From: Legionellales bacterium | Lineage (GTDB): Bacteria; Pseudomonadota; Gammaproteobacteria; JAHCLG01 | Length of the DNA: 64,000 nucleotides | Assembly (NCBI GenBank): GCA_026125385.1 | Contig: JAHCLG010000006.1 | Location: 48,295 to 112,294, forward strand | Direction of reading: 5' to 3' | Shown: one piece after another, positions 25,855 through 35,099 of the stretch | Position numbering within the stretch: the stretch's first letter is position 1 | Layout of the letters: every line of letters begins with the position of its first letter | The notes under the pieces: model-generated | Databases searched by the model: none | Seen by the model: the letters and a program-made list of their open reading frames with translations, nothing else | What the model was told of the DNA's origin: nothing | Program-made: the position numbers and the translations under genes

Positions 25855-26883
25855 ATGAATCAATATGATGCTTGTGTATTAGGTAATGCTCTACTCGATT
25901 TAGAATTTGAAATTACCGATCTCACCTTAGAGCGCGCGCAAATTGAAAAAGGCGTGATGACATTAATCGATAGCGATCGCGAGCGCTATTTGTTAGAAGA
26001 ATTAGATGGGATTAAGCATGTTAAAGCTTGTGGAGGCTCAGCTGCCAACACTGCAGTATTAATTCAACAATTAGGCAATCGAGTTTTTTATTCTTGCCGC
26101 GTGGCCAATGATGATGCGGGTAATTTTTATATTCAAGATTTACAAGAAAAAGGTGTCCATCACAATTGGCAAGATCATACTCGACCCAAAGGCGTGACTG
26201 GAAAATGTTTAGCATTAATTACTCCCGATGCTGAACGCAGCATGAGTACTTTTCTTGGAATTACCGAACAATTCTCTCGAGAAGATTTAAATAGAGACGC
26301 CATTAAAAATGCCAATTATTTATATATCGAAGGATATTTAACGGCTTCACCCAGTGCTTGGGAAGCCGTCATTGAAGCGGCATTAATTGCTAAACAGCAT
26401 CATACTCGCATTGCCTTAACCTTATCCGATCCTAATATGTGTCGTTATTTTCGCGATCAATTTAATCAATTATTTGAAATTGGTGTGGATTTATTATTTT
26501 GTAATGCCGATGAAGCCATGATTTTTACTCATCAATCCTCGATTGATCTTGCTAAAAAAGTCTTACTGGATTTTTCGCAGCAATTTGTCATCACCAATAG
26601 TTATAAAGGATCGATTGTTTTTGATGGTCAAGCATTTATTGAGGTGGCTGCTTATCAAACAACCCCTATCGATACCACCGGCGCTGGCGATGTGTATGCG
26701 GGAGCATTTTTATATGCGATAAATAGTGGTTTTACTTGTGAACAAGCCGGTGATATTGCCTCGCTTGCGGCAAGTAAAGTCGTCATGAAATTTGGACCCC
26801 GCTTAAATGCTGAAGAAATTCAAAATTTACAACAACACATGAATAAATATCGCTATCATGGCAGTGCCAACATCAACAGCTAA
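25855..26883 (+). CDS. PfkB family (adenosine kinase-like) sugar kinase
   Basis: The 342-residue protein shows both family signatures: CGGSAANTAVLIQQLGN and DTTGAGDVYAGAFLYAIN, the latter with the catalytic aspartate and anion hole. Closest in style are the adenosine kinase-like PfkB proteins common in proteobacteria. The substrate cannot be told from sequence. It is probably co-transcribed with hemL, though no functional link is obvious. Confidence 0.9.
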   Translation: MNQYDACVLGNALLDLEFEITDLTLERAQIEKGVMTLIDSDRERYLLEELDGIKHVKACGGSAANTAVLIQQLGNRVFYSCRVANDDAGNFYIQDLQEKGVHHNWQDHTRPKGVTGKCLALITPDAERSMSTFLGITEQFSREDLNRDAIKNANYLYIEGYLTASPSAWEAVIEAALIAKQHHTRIALTLSDPNMCRYFRDQFNQLFEIGVDLLFCNADEAMIFTHQSSIDLAKKVLLDFSQQFVITNSYKGSIVFDGQAFIEVAAYQTTPIDTTGAGDVYAGAFLYAINSGFTCEQAGDIASLAASKVVMKFGPRLNAEEIQNLQQHMNKYRYHGSANINS

Positions 26884-26975
26884 AATGATATATCTTTTCA
26901 GCGGAAATAATCATTGCTCTCCTGCTGTCAAACGCTGGGGAGTTTGTTAGTAAGTCATTTTCAAAATTGATACTG

Positions 26976-28388
26976 TTACCACTGTACCATTAAGCGACAT
27001 AAACGATCTTCCAGCGCACGCATGGGAGCAGTTTTACCGACAAAATTATTAATCATAATAGAAAATACTAAGACATGATTATTGTGAGTGAAAACATAAC
27101 CCGATAAATTTGACACCCCTTTCATCGTTCCGGTTTTGGCCTTTACCCGCGAACGAATTTCGGGAGATTGCATGCGCCCTCGCAAAGTGCCATCCATGCC
27201 ACTGATGGGTAAGGCATCGATAAATTCATTATGTTGATTTAAATTATGATAAGCAAATTCCAATACTCGAATTAAATCGGCGGGCGAAATTAAATCGTAA
27301 CGTGAACCACCTGCGCCATCATACATTGCAATGTGTTTGAAATCCAAGCCGATATTTTTGCTTAAGATTTTCTTAACTGCAAGCACGCCATTTTCCCAAG
27401 TACCCGAGGTATGAAAATAATTTGCCCCTAAGGTTTTTAATAAACTATCGGCGTATAAATTATCGGACTTTTTTAGCATTGTGGTAATTAAATCCATTAA
27501 TGGCGCAGAATCATGTTCTTTGAATAAATAGAGTGGGCGATTAACAGATTGATTAATGATTTTTCCAGTTAAATTAATATGTAATTTAATTAAATCATCA
27601 CGCACCAATTGGGTTGCAAATAATGCAGGATTTTTTATCGCGATATCTAAACCCATTTCGTTGGGCTTTGGAGACATACAACCGCTAAGAGTATATTCAT
27701 TATTGCGGGTTGCTGATAGATCCAAAGGACAGAGCGCATCGTGAGTGGAAACCATTTGTACCTGATTACTAAATTTAAAATACGATTGATAACGAAATTC
27801 ATTAATGGTAGGTGCGTTTACGCCAGCTTTTAACGTGAGTGGAAAACAATTTCGATCGATAATCACACTAGAAACAGGAGCAGAAAAGCAACTGTTTTCA
27901 TCATCCCACATCCAACCGGGACCATAGCCCTTTGAGCCAAAACGATCGGTCTGAATATAAAAATTACCTTGAATAGTATGATTTTTTAATTCAACCAAGA
28001 GTTGATAAATATTTTCGCGAGTTAACGACGGATCGCCATCGAATTTTAAAATAATGTCACCGCTAAAAACAGACTGCTTAAGACTCTGAGCATTAATAGC
28101 AATACTGGATAATAATTGAGTATGGAATCGATAGTGATCGCCAAGGCTGATTAATGCCGCTGTAGCGGTTAAAATTTTTAAATTACTGGCAGGTTGAAAT
28201 AAATGAAAGCCATTCAAATTAACCAACGTTTGTTTTGAAGTAATATCTTGAACAACAACACCTAAAAACGGTTGCTGATAGTGATCCACTATTTCAGCAA
28301 CCGTTTGTTGCGGTGATGCCTGTACGATATTAATTCCTGCTCCCAGCCAAAATAGCAATTGGCAGAGCGATTTTTGCCACCACGCCAT
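26976..28388 (-). CDS. dacB: D-alanyl-D-alanine carboxypeptidase/endopeptidase (PBP4, S13)
   Basis: DacB trims or opens peptidoglycan cross-links in the periplasm. Catalytic motifs are present: SxxK as S68-N-L-K71, SxN as SDN in KKSDNLYADSLLK, and KTG in KAKTGTMKGVSNLSGY. A signal peptide (about residues 1-25) precedes them. The length of 470 residues fits PBP4 proteins with the extra inserted domains. Its start abuts the end of the LqsR-like gene (shared base 28388), so it may be read from the same transcript. Confidence 0.93.
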   Translation of the reverse strand: MAWWQKSLCQLLFWLGAGINIVQASPQQTVAEIVDHYQQPFLGVVVQDITSKQTLVNLNGFHLFQPASNLKILTATAALISLGDHYRFHTQLLSSIAINAQSLKQSVFSGDIILKFDGDPSLTRENIYQLLVELKNHTIQGNFYIQTDRFGSKGYGPGWMWDDENSCFSAPVSSVIIDRNCFPLTLKAGVNAPTINEFRYQSYFKFSNQVQMVSTHDALCPLDLSATRNNEYTLSGCMSPKPNEMGLDIAIKNPALFATQLVRDDLIKLHINLTGKIINQSVNRPLYLFKEHDSAPLMDLITTMLKKSDNLYADSLLKTLGANYFHTSGTWENGVLAVKKILSKNIGLDFKHIAMYDGAGGSRYDLISPADLIRVLEFAYHNLNQHNEFIDALPISGMDGTLRGRMQSPEIRSRVKAKTGTMKGVSNLSGYVFTHNNHVLVFSIMINNFVGKTAPMRALEDRLCRLMVQW

Positions 28389-29392
28389 TAATAGTTCGTT
28401 AAAAATTCGGCGTAAGAAGTGATGCGGCTAGGATCGACATCGCTTGCCGGTTGATCGTTTACAATCGCGTAATAATAATCTTGTTTTTGACCTTGCAATT
28501 TAGTGGCATCGATCATAAAAGTTTCCCAGGCATGACCTGTCACATTATAAAAATGGCGTGGATTCCAAAAATGAGGGAATTTACGGGCATGATTTAAATC
28601 TTCGATAACGCTGCTCGGTGCACTGTATTCCGTGGCTAATTCTTTATACATTTGTAGATCGGCAGCAGTTTTTACAATTAACCAAGAAACATGGCCTTGA
28701 GAGTCTAATAATAAAAAAGTACCAGGTGCTTGAGCGAGATAATATTCAACGATTTTACGATCGCGGATGATACGTTGAAAAAATTCGGCAAAGAACGGAT
28801 CGTTTAAGCAGCACGCCGCTTCTGCTGTTAATGAATTCACGACACTTTCCGTGAAAAGTTGGAAATATTTATATTGTAATTCACTAATCGTGTGATTTAA
28901 TAACTCGCCAACTTCTGGATGACTTTTCAAAATAAATTTATCGATAATGCCATCGTTAAAGGCTTGGACAGCAATCGATTCATCTGCTTGCCCGGTTAGC
29001 ATGATTTTTTGCACCGGTAAATGATGAATTTCTTTGAAATACTCCAAACCATTCATTTGTGGCATGGCATAGTCAGCAACCACTACCGAAATTTCAGCAA
29101 AACGTTTAGGATTATAGACCTCTTGGTAAATGGCATTTAAATTTAAATGCAAAGTATGTCCGCTGATTGGGCAATCAAATTCCGTTTCATCGCGTTTTAA
29201 TACTTTTTCTGCAATATGACTAGAACCTTGGCGCGCTTGAATAGCCGCCAATGCCAACTTGGGCGATTCAAACATGCTATAGGATAAATTATCTTCCAAG
29301 ATTAAGCTTAAGCTGTTTAAATATCCTTGGTTATCATCAACAAAGACAATGGTTGACGGAAAATAACAAGCTGGTATATAGGTGTTTTTCAT
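28388..29392 (-). CDS. LqsR-like response regulator with an enlarged receiver domain
   Basis: The N-terminus has the receiver acid pair in STIVFVDDNQ, and the phosphoacceptor in VVVADYAMPQMNGLEYFKEI. T and K follow in MLTGQADES and KFILKSHPE. About 45 extra residues separate the second helix from the phosphoacceptor strand, which is unusual. The 150-residue C-terminal domain is not a known DNA-binding domain. Size, layout and the adjacent CqsS/LqsS-like kinase point to the Legionella LqsR type of regulator. I chose the ATG at 29392 over 29446 because the upstream extension looks non-coding. Confidence 0.6.
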   Translation of the reverse strand: MKNTYIPACYFPSTIVFVDDNQGYLNSLSLILEDNLSYSMFESPKLALAAIQARQGSSHIAEKVLKRDETEFDCPISGHTLHLNLNAIYQEVYNPKRFAEISVVVADYAMPQMNGLEYFKEIHHLPVQKIMLTGQADESIAVQAFNDGIIDKFILKSHPEVGELLNHTISELQYKYFQLFTESVVNSLTAEAACCLNDPFFAEFFQRIIRDRKIVEYYLAQAPGTFLLLDSQGHVSWLIVKTAADLQMYKELATEYSAPSSVIEDLNHARKFPHFWNPRHFYNVTGHAWETFMIDATKLQGQKQDYYYAIVNDQPASDVDPSRITSYAEFLTNY

Positions 29393-29541
29393 AGAGTTAC
29401 AATCCCTTTTATAAATTAAATGTAAATAATCGAACGTTATTTTCATTATCGCCGCATCTAAACTGAGTTACCATAAACCGAGTTTATTGCTATTGCAAGC
29501 TTATTCTAAAAATAAATCAAGAAGAATTATTTTTAAAAACT

Positions 29542-30891
29542 TTACACCTGCTGTGGCTGATAATTTTCAATTCGCCCTAAGTTAAGATCGCGAGTTTTAC
29601 GTGGAAACGATAAAATAAACTCAGTATATTCTCCTAACTCTGAACGACATTGAATACCTCCGCCCAAAGAATGCATGGCGGTTTTACAAAAGGATAAACC
29701 GATGCCAGTACCATTGGGTGTAGTTGAATAAAATAAACTAAAAAGTTTCGATAATTCTTCCGGTGCAATTCCAACGGAAGTATCTTTAAAATGTAGTTCA
29801 TCGGCGCGTTTGCCTGCTTGTGCCCAAATCAAGATTTCACCCTTACCTGCTTTGGTAAGGAAATAAATAGCATTTTTTAATAAATTAAAAATAACGTGAA
29901 CAAATAAAATTCTAGAGCCATTAAAGTTAAAATCGTAATCTGTTCGCAAAACCACTTTCTTACGTTCCGCTTCGCTCACAAATGGAAAACGCCTTAAGGC
30001 TTCTTGTAAGCAATCTTGAATAGAATTTTCAGTGTTTGTGTCAACACGTGTAGGGTGACGACTTTGCACATTCACTAGGAGCATATCGATAATCGTGTTT
30101 GCATAATTCACTTCATCGGTAATGTTATTCAACAAGCCATCTAATAATTGCAAACGATCTTCACGTATCTCAGGCACAATGAGCTGTGCTTCTTTTGCTT
30201 TTAAATACCCTTGATATAATTTAGGCAAATAGCGCGCTCCGCCAACAGAATTTGCTTTAATTGCTAATAACGGTGTTCTTAACTCATGCGCAACTCGACT
30301 GCCTAAAGCGGACATCGCTTGTAATTTTTCGCGCTGTAGTTTTTCTTTATTTCGCGAAAAAATAACCCCGATTAAAATAGCAAATAAATAACTCGACACT
30401 GGTCCGATATAATCATCCCAAGAATAAAAATGAGGATTTTGCGTAAGATGATAGGCAAAAACGCCTAGGATCACGCCTATTGCGAGTAATACAATGGCGC
30501 TTACCCAATCAACCAACATGATTAAAATAAATAAACCCACCATAACATTCGTAAGCCAAGTGGCTGACGTGAAATTTTTTAGGAGCATAAATGTTATGAA
30601 AAAAGGTAAACAGTACAATAATACCAAGTACCAATACAAAGATTGATAACGCTTGAGAGCAAGAGGCCAATAATCTTTAAAAATTAAAGGCACGCAAACC
30701 AAGGCTGCCACAATGCGAATTAGAAAATTAGTGTAGTCATGCGGTGCCAGATGAGGCCATAAAATGTAAAACAAGGGATAATTAATTACGCCAAAGATGC
30801 CAAACGTAACCATTTGCGCACCAAACTCTTCTGTACGCTTATCTAGTAGGCACAAAAATTTTGCGCTCATTTGCAATAATTTTGTTATCAT
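29542..30891 (-). CDS. CqsS/LqsS-like sensor histidine kinase
   Basis: Six membrane helices (about residues 30-185) precede a HisKA segment, SRVAHELRTPLLAIKANS, and an ATPase domain ending GTGIGLSFCKTAMHSLGGGI. Segments such as LPFFITFMLLKN and GEYTEFILSFPRK match Vibrio CqsS, which senses alpha-hydroxyketone autoinducers; Legionella LqsS is the relative. The G1 box is KDTSVGI, with serine for the usual glycine. No receiver domain is attached, unlike CqsS. The regulator gene lies 149 bases downstream. ATG at 30891 or GTG at 30897 could start it. Confidence 0.82.
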   Translation of the reverse strand: MITKLLQMSAKFLCLLDKRTEEFGAQMVTFGIFGVINYPLFYILWPHLAPHDYTNFLIRIVAALVCVPLIFKDYWPLALKRYQSLYWYLVLLYCLPFFITFMLLKNFTSATWLTNVMVGLFILIMLVDWVSAIVLLAIGVILGVFAYHLTQNPHFYSWDDYIGPVSSYLFAILIGVIFSRNKEKLQREKLQAMSALGSRVAHELRTPLLAIKANSVGGARYLPKLYQGYLKAKEAQLIVPEIREDRLQLLDGLLNNITDEVNYANTIIDMLLVNVQSRHPTRVDTNTENSIQDCLQEALRRFPFVSEAERKKVVLRTDYDFNFNGSRILFVHVIFNLLKNAIYFLTKAGKGEILIWAQAGKRADELHFKDTSVGIAPEELSKLFSLFYSTTPNGTGIGLSFCKTAMHSLGGGIQCRSELGEYTEFILSFPRKTRDLNLGRIENYQPQQV

Positions 30892-30982
30892 TCTCACCGC
30901 TTATGTTTTCCTGATTCTTAATTACGTCACTAAAATCAACCATTTAAACTGCTATTAAAGCGGAAAAGAGAGGGGCTTGGCT

Positions 30983-31648
30983 ATGTTAAAACTCTATAGT
31001 TACTATCGCTCAAGTGCTAGTTATCGTGTGCGAATTTCGCTCGAGTTGAAAAAAATTCCGTATGAATTGCGGTGCATTCATTTGACTAAAAACGGCGGCC
31101 AGCAACATACTCAGGCGTTTATCGAGTTAAATCCGCAGGCCTTGATCCCAACGCTGGTGGATGAAGGTACTGTGATTAGTCAATCGCTTGCGATTATTGA
31201 ATATTTAGAAGAATGCTATCCTAAACCTTCACTCTACCCCAACACTCCTGCTGCACGCGCCCTCGTGCGCAATTATAGCCAGCTTATTGCCTGCGATATT
31301 CATCCTTTAAATAATCTTCGTGTATTAAATTATCTCAGTGAAGAATTAACCTTATCCCCAGCACAAAAAAATACCTGGTATCACCATTGGATTGAGCTTG
31401 GTTTCAGCAGTTTAGAAACACTATTGAACAAACACCCTGCTGGATACTGTTGCTATGGCGATGAACCCACGGTTGCCGATATTTGCCTCATTCCTCAAGT
31501 GTACAATGCCGAGCGATTTAAGGTGGACATGACCCCCTATCCACGCATTCAAGCCATTTATCAACATTGTTTATCTTTAGAACCATTTATCCTGGCACAA
31601 CCCGAGTCGCAACCGGATTACGAATCCCCCGAAAAAAAATCGGATTAA
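30983..31648 (+). CDS. maiA: maleylacetoacetate isomerase / zeta-class glutathione transferase
   Basis: Zeta-class enzymes isomerise maleylacetoacetate in tyrosine breakdown, using glutathione. The glutathione site signature SSASYRVRISLELKKI is at the N-terminus, and the C-terminal domain is the usual helical bundle. The length of 222 residues is normal. AGAGGGG lies before the ATG at 30983. No other tyrosine catabolic gene is present, so a general glutathione transferase role is possible. Confidence 0.88.
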   Translation: MLKLYSYYRSSASYRVRISLELKKIPYELRCIHLTKNGGQQHTQAFIELNPQALIPTLVDEGTVISQSLAIIEYLEECYPKPSLYPNTPAARALVRNYSQLIACDIHPLNNLRVLNYLSEELTLSPAQKNTWYHHWIELGFSSLETLLNKHPAGYCCYGDEPTVADICLIPQVYNAERFKVDMTPYPRIQAIYQHCLSLEPFILAQPESQPDYESPEKKSD

Positions 31649-31760
31649 GCTTTCGCTTAAGCACAAATTTTGGGTATACTGTTGGCAAGACTACATCCCC
31701 AAGAGTCTGCAACAGATTGCCAAACCATGTTAGCCAATTTATCTTTAAAGGATGGCTAAG

Positions 31761-33263
31761 ATGAATCATTTTGACTTTATTATCGTGGGAAATGGCGTTA
31801 TCGCACATTCGATTGCGTTTGAATTAATTTCGCAAAACTCGAATTTGCACATTGCGATGATTGGCCCCGACAATTACGAAGGCTCCGCCACGCAAGCTGC
31901 GGGTGCTATGCTCGGATGTTTTGGTGAAGTCAGCGCGCTGTGTACGCGCTATCGCCCACAACATGAAAAATTTCAACTTTCCTTACAAGCCCAACGTCTC
32001 TGGGGAAAATGGCTCGATCGTCTCAACCATCATTTAGCTCAGCCTCAAACCGTACGCCATGGTACGTTTGTAATGCTAAATGCTAAATCAGGTTTACTCG
32101 ATAACGACAATTACGATGCGATGATCCAACTACTAAATCAGTATCGAGAACCTTATCAAACTATGAAAGCTGATGCGATCCCGGGAATAAATCCGGTTAC
32201 TGATAGCCGACCTTTTAATGCAGTTTATCTCCCCAATGAAAATTCGATCGATGCGCATGAGTTAATGAATAATTTACACACAATTATTAGCCAACATCCT
32301 AACATTCATTATTTCAATCAAAAAATCGCTAAAGTTCATCATCAACATTATCAGATCACTGCGGTAGAAGATTTTCAAGGTAATCGTTATAGCGGTAATC
32401 AATATATTTTTGCGGCGGGTGCATTTACTCAAACATTAATCGATCAAATTCCTGTATTAAAATCACGAGTGCCACGTTTATTTTACGGTGTAGGAATTTC
32501 ATTATTATTATCATTACCCAAAGTCGATATTCAACACGTGATCCGCACGCCTAACCGATCATTTGCTTGTGGACTGCATGTGGTACCGCGCAGTGATACT
32601 TTGTTATATTTAGGCAGTACCAATAATGTTGCCAGTTGCCCGGCGTTTTTACCCAAACCCGCGCAATTACATTTCTTATTACAATGTCTACTCCAACAAA
32701 TTAATCAGGATTATCATTTAAGTCAGATTGTGAAAATTCAAGTCGGCAATCGTCCTGTTCCTTTTGATACGTTTCCAACTTTTGGCGCCACCAGCATGGA
32801 AAATTTAATATTAGCCTCTGGAACGTATCGCGACGGTATTTTATTATCACCTTTAATTGCTGGGTATATTGCGCAACTCGCATTAACTCAACAAGAATTA
32901 TTTAATAATCCCTTTCCCTGCGAACGTCCTCCGATTATGCCGATGAGCCAACAAGAGGTAATTAATAACGCAGTCAAACATTACATGAGCGGTGCTTTCG
33001 AACATGACACGCAATTACCAAAAGTAGGATGGTATGAAATGTTTCACTCGATGATCCGCGATAAAATTACACGTTTATATCAAGCGATTGGTGATGATGA
33101 TATTTTTATTCCGGGCGATCTTCTATTAATGTTTGATGATCATTATTCGCAAAGCCTGCATGATTTTCGTCAATATTTGCAAGAAATTAAGCAGGAATAT
33201 CCTCGCTATCATTTCAATCAAGCCTTAGACTTATCCACTGCTGAAGAACCTGCGGTGTGCTAA
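31761..33263 (+). CDS. FAD-dependent amine oxidoreductase (DAO family, ThiO-like)
   Basis: The N-terminal FAD motif is FDFIIVGNGVIAHSIAFELI. The C-terminal GTYRDGILLSPLIAGYIAQ is the second FAD contact seen in glycine oxidase and other DAO enzymes. About 100 residues follow the DAO fold (QQEVINNAVKHYMSGAFEHD onward), which I do not recognise. The start at 31761 has AAAGGA eight bases upstream; an earlier in-frame ATG at 31752 overlaps that site. No thiamine genes are adjacent, so the substrate is uncertain. Confidence 0.75.
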   Translation: MNHFDFIIVGNGVIAHSIAFELISQNSNLHIAMIGPDNYEGSATQAAGAMLGCFGEVSALCTRYRPQHEKFQLSLQAQRLWGKWLDRLNHHLAQPQTVRHGTFVMLNAKSGLLDNDNYDAMIQLLNQYREPYQTMKADAIPGINPVTDSRPFNAVYLPNENSIDAHELMNNLHTIISQHPNIHYFNQKIAKVHHQHYQITAVEDFQGNRYSGNQYIFAAGAFTQTLIDQIPVLKSRVPRLFYGVGISLLLSLPKVDIQHVIRTPNRSFACGLHVVPRSDTLLYLGSTNNVASCPAFLPKPAQLHFLLQCLLQQINQDYHLSQIVKIQVGNRPVPFDTFPTFGATSMENLILASGTYRDGILLSPLIAGYIAQLALTQQELFNNPFPCERPPIMPMSQQEVINNAVKHYMSGAFEHDTQLPKVGWYEMFHSMIRDKITRLYQAIGDDDIFIPGDLLLMFDDHYSQSLHDFRQYLQEIKQEYPRYHFNQALDLSTAEEPAVC

Positions 33264-33351
33264 AAACAGTTCTTGCTCTCTTGGGATGCCAAATCCCGAG
33301 CGAGTTGATATTTTGGTTTTCATGAAAGATCTCAGTCATCATATATCTAGG

Positions 33352-33384
33352 GCCTTTCAAGATGCGATAAGCATCTTGAAAGGC
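33352..33384. repeat. perfect hairpin after the DAO oxidoreductase gene
   Basis: GCCTTTCAAGATGC pairs exactly with GCATCTTGAAAGGC around a GATAA loop. It has no T-tract and sits beside two other palindromic elements, so it is more likely a repeat than a simple terminator. It starts 89 bases after the gene. Confidence 0.75.
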
Positions 33385-33397
33385 TACTCATCATTAA

Positions 33398-33427
33398 CAG
33401 GAGTTTCGCACCAGTGCGAAACTCCTG
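33398..33427. repeat. GGAGTTTCGCAC hairpin, copy 2
   Basis: CAGGAGTTTCGCAC and GTGCGAAACTCCTG form a perfect 14-base stem with a 2-base centre. It is the cleanest of four copies in the window. It is directly followed by the AGAGCCTGTTCAAA element. Confidence 0.88.
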
Positions 33428-33428
33428 A

Positions 33429-33545
33429 TTAAGAGCCTGTTCAAAGTCTCCAATCTTGTTATCCCATATATTCATTAGAAAGTGTTATAGAATTTTTGCA
33501 TTTTTGCTGTAAACACCTTAGTCTAAGCGCCTGTTTAAACTCTTT
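33429..33545. repeat. AGAGCCTGTKCAAA element, copy 2
   Basis: The left end AAGAGCCTGTTCAAAGTCTCC matches copy 1 at 24340. At the right, AGCGCCTGTTTAAACTC resembles the left end in direct orientation, so this copy seems rearranged. With the two hairpins upstream it fills the 297-base gap before queC. No promoter for queC stands out. Confidence 0.5.
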
Positions 33546-33560
33546 GATTGAGGTAAAACC

Positions 33561-34244
33561 ATGATAAATAAAAAAGCGGTAATTATTTTTTCTGGTGGTC
33601 TTGATTCCACAACGTGCTTAGCTCTAGCAAATCATCAGGGTTTTGATTGTTATACCTTAACCTTTGATTATAATCAGCGCCATCGCAGTGAATTTCTTGC
33701 AGCAGAACGTATTGCGGCCGCTTATAAAATTAATGAACATCGCGTATTCAAATTAGATTTAGGACAATTTGGCGGCTCAGCCTTAACCGATCAAACCATC
33801 AAGGTAGAGGATTTTAGCGGCAGTCAAACCATTCCCAACACTTATGTTCCCGCTCGCAACACCATTTTTTTTAGTATTGCGCTGGCTTATGCAGAAGTTA
33901 TTGGCGCGAATGATATTTTTATTGGAGTGAGCGCTATCGATTATTCTGGCTATCCCGATTGTCGCCCTGAATATATTGCAGCCGTGCAAAACATGGCAAA
34001 CCTTGCCACAAAAAATGCTATCGAAGGAAATAAACTAACGATTCACACCCCATTAATTCATCTCACAAAAGCACAAACTATTTTATTAGGTTTACAACAT
34101 CAAGTAGATTATAGTTTAACTGTCAGTTGTTATCGTGCGGATGATCAGGGACGCGCCTGTGGTCGTTGCGATTCTTGCGTACTACGCCGCAATGGATTTC
34201 AACAAGCCAATCAACCCGATCCCACGCGATACATTGATGAATGA
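33561..34244 (+). CDS. queC: 7-cyano-7-deazaguanine synthase
   Basis: QueC makes preQ0 from carboxy-deazaguanine with ATP and ammonia, on the way to queuosine in tRNA. The PP-loop motif is [16 protein letters not shown]. The C-terminal zinc site is C-x8-CGRCDSC in [20 protein letters not shown]. The length of 227 residues is normal. Other que genes are not nearby. GAGG lies upstream of the ATG. Confidence 0.95.
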   Translation: MINKKAVIIFSGGLDSTTCLALANHQGFDCYTLTFDYNQRHRSEFLAAERIAAAYKINEHRVFKLDLGQFGGSALTDQTIKVEDFSGSQTIPNTYVPARNTIFFSIALAYAEVIGANDIFIGVSAIDYSGYPDCRPEYIAAVQNMANLATKNAIEGNKLTIHTPLIHLTKAQTILLGLQHQVDYSLTVSCYRADDQGRACGRCDSCVLRRNGFQQANQPDPTRYIDE

Positions 34245-34364
34245 GATCCTGTCATTAAAACTGACTACAAGTACTTTTTTTGGAGTCATTACCAGAGAAA
34301 TAAAATTTTTTTCCTGCAAAATCGTAATTGAAAATAAAAATAAGTTAGCGTTAACAACACTCTA

Positions 34365-34395
34365 GAAAACCTATTGGTTTTCCATTTTATTTTTT
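34365..34395 (+). terminator. probable terminator in the queC-padR gap
   Basis: GAAAACC and GGTTTTC pair around TATT, followed by a T-rich run (ATTTTATTTTTTA). It lies 120 bases after queC in an AT-rich 313-base gap. Apart from this and the padR promoter, the gap shows nothing. Confidence 0.6.
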
Positions 34396-34495
34396 AGTTT
34401 TTTTTAATTCACTCAAAAACAAGCGAGCGTTTAGTAAAATTTATGCTTTAAATTAAAAATAACACGGTTTTTTTTAATAATACATGCTTAAATTT

Positions 34496-34524
34496 TTGAC
34501 AGTTACTGATAATCGCTTTATTCT
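34496..34524 (+). promoter_or_regulatory. sigma-70 promoter of the PadR gene
   Basis: TTGACA at 34496-34501 and TATTCT at 34519-34524 are 17 bases apart. The predicted transcript would start about 26 bases before the ATG. PadR proteins often repress their own genes, so an operator may overlap here. Confidence 0.55.
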
Positions 34525-34557
34525 AAAGACTTCATAAAAAAAAATAAGGTTGTATCC

Positions 34558-35097
34558 ATGGCACGTGTCAATAAAACGCGTTATGCAATTTTAGGATTAC
34601 TATCCCATCAGCCGATGTCTGGTTATGACATAAAAAAAATGATCGAAAAATACAATAGTTTTTTTTGGTCTGAAAGTAATGGCCAGCTCTATCCCATTTT
34701 AAATCAACTAATCACAGAAAAAATGGTCACCTGCGAATTAGATCAATCCAGTGGTAAACGTCAACGTAAAGTGTATACCATTACTGAATTTGGCAAAGCA
34801 GAATTACACCATTGGTTATCCACGCACAGCGAGATCAGCCCGCAACGTGACGAGTTGTTATTAAAATTATTTTTTGGGCATCATGCTCAGCAAAATTTAA
34901 ATACTCAACATCTTTTACAAGAACGTGAGCGATTACAACAGTTATTAAGACGTTTACATGCCATTAAACAACAAGCCCAAAAGGAACAAAATAATCAAAG
35001 CGAATTAACCTATTGGTTAATTACCTTAAATGCCAGTGAAGCACAATTTGAAGCGCGCTTAAAATGGTGTGAAGAATCATTAGCGTTATTACAATAA
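34558..35097 (+). CDS. PadR family transcriptional regulator
   Basis: The N-terminal winged helix is classical PadR: TRYAILGLLSHQPMSGYDIK, then YPILNQLITEKMVTCEL and the wing RKVYTITEFGKAELHHWL. The C-terminal half is helical and serves dimerisation (PadR C-terminal domain, about 95-179). PadR proteins usually respond to phenolics or drugs. It converges with a nitroreductase gene whose stop lies 3 bases from its own; a regulatory link is possible but not shown. Confidence 0.92.
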   Translation: MARVNKTRYAILGLLSHQPMSGYDIKKMIEKYNSFFWSESNGQLYPILNQLITEKMVTCELDQSSGKRQRKVYTITEFGKAELHHWLSTHSEISPQRDELLLKLFFGHHAQQNLNTQHLLQERERLQQLLRRLHAIKQQAQKEQNNQSELTYWLITLNASEAQFEARLKWCEESLALLQ

Positions 35098-35099
35098 AA

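Noticed and set aside
33264..33560. A preQ1 riboswitch upstream of queC
   Set aside because: The gap is filled by palindromic repeats, and I could not find a preQ1-type pseudoknot with an A-rich tail near the start codon.
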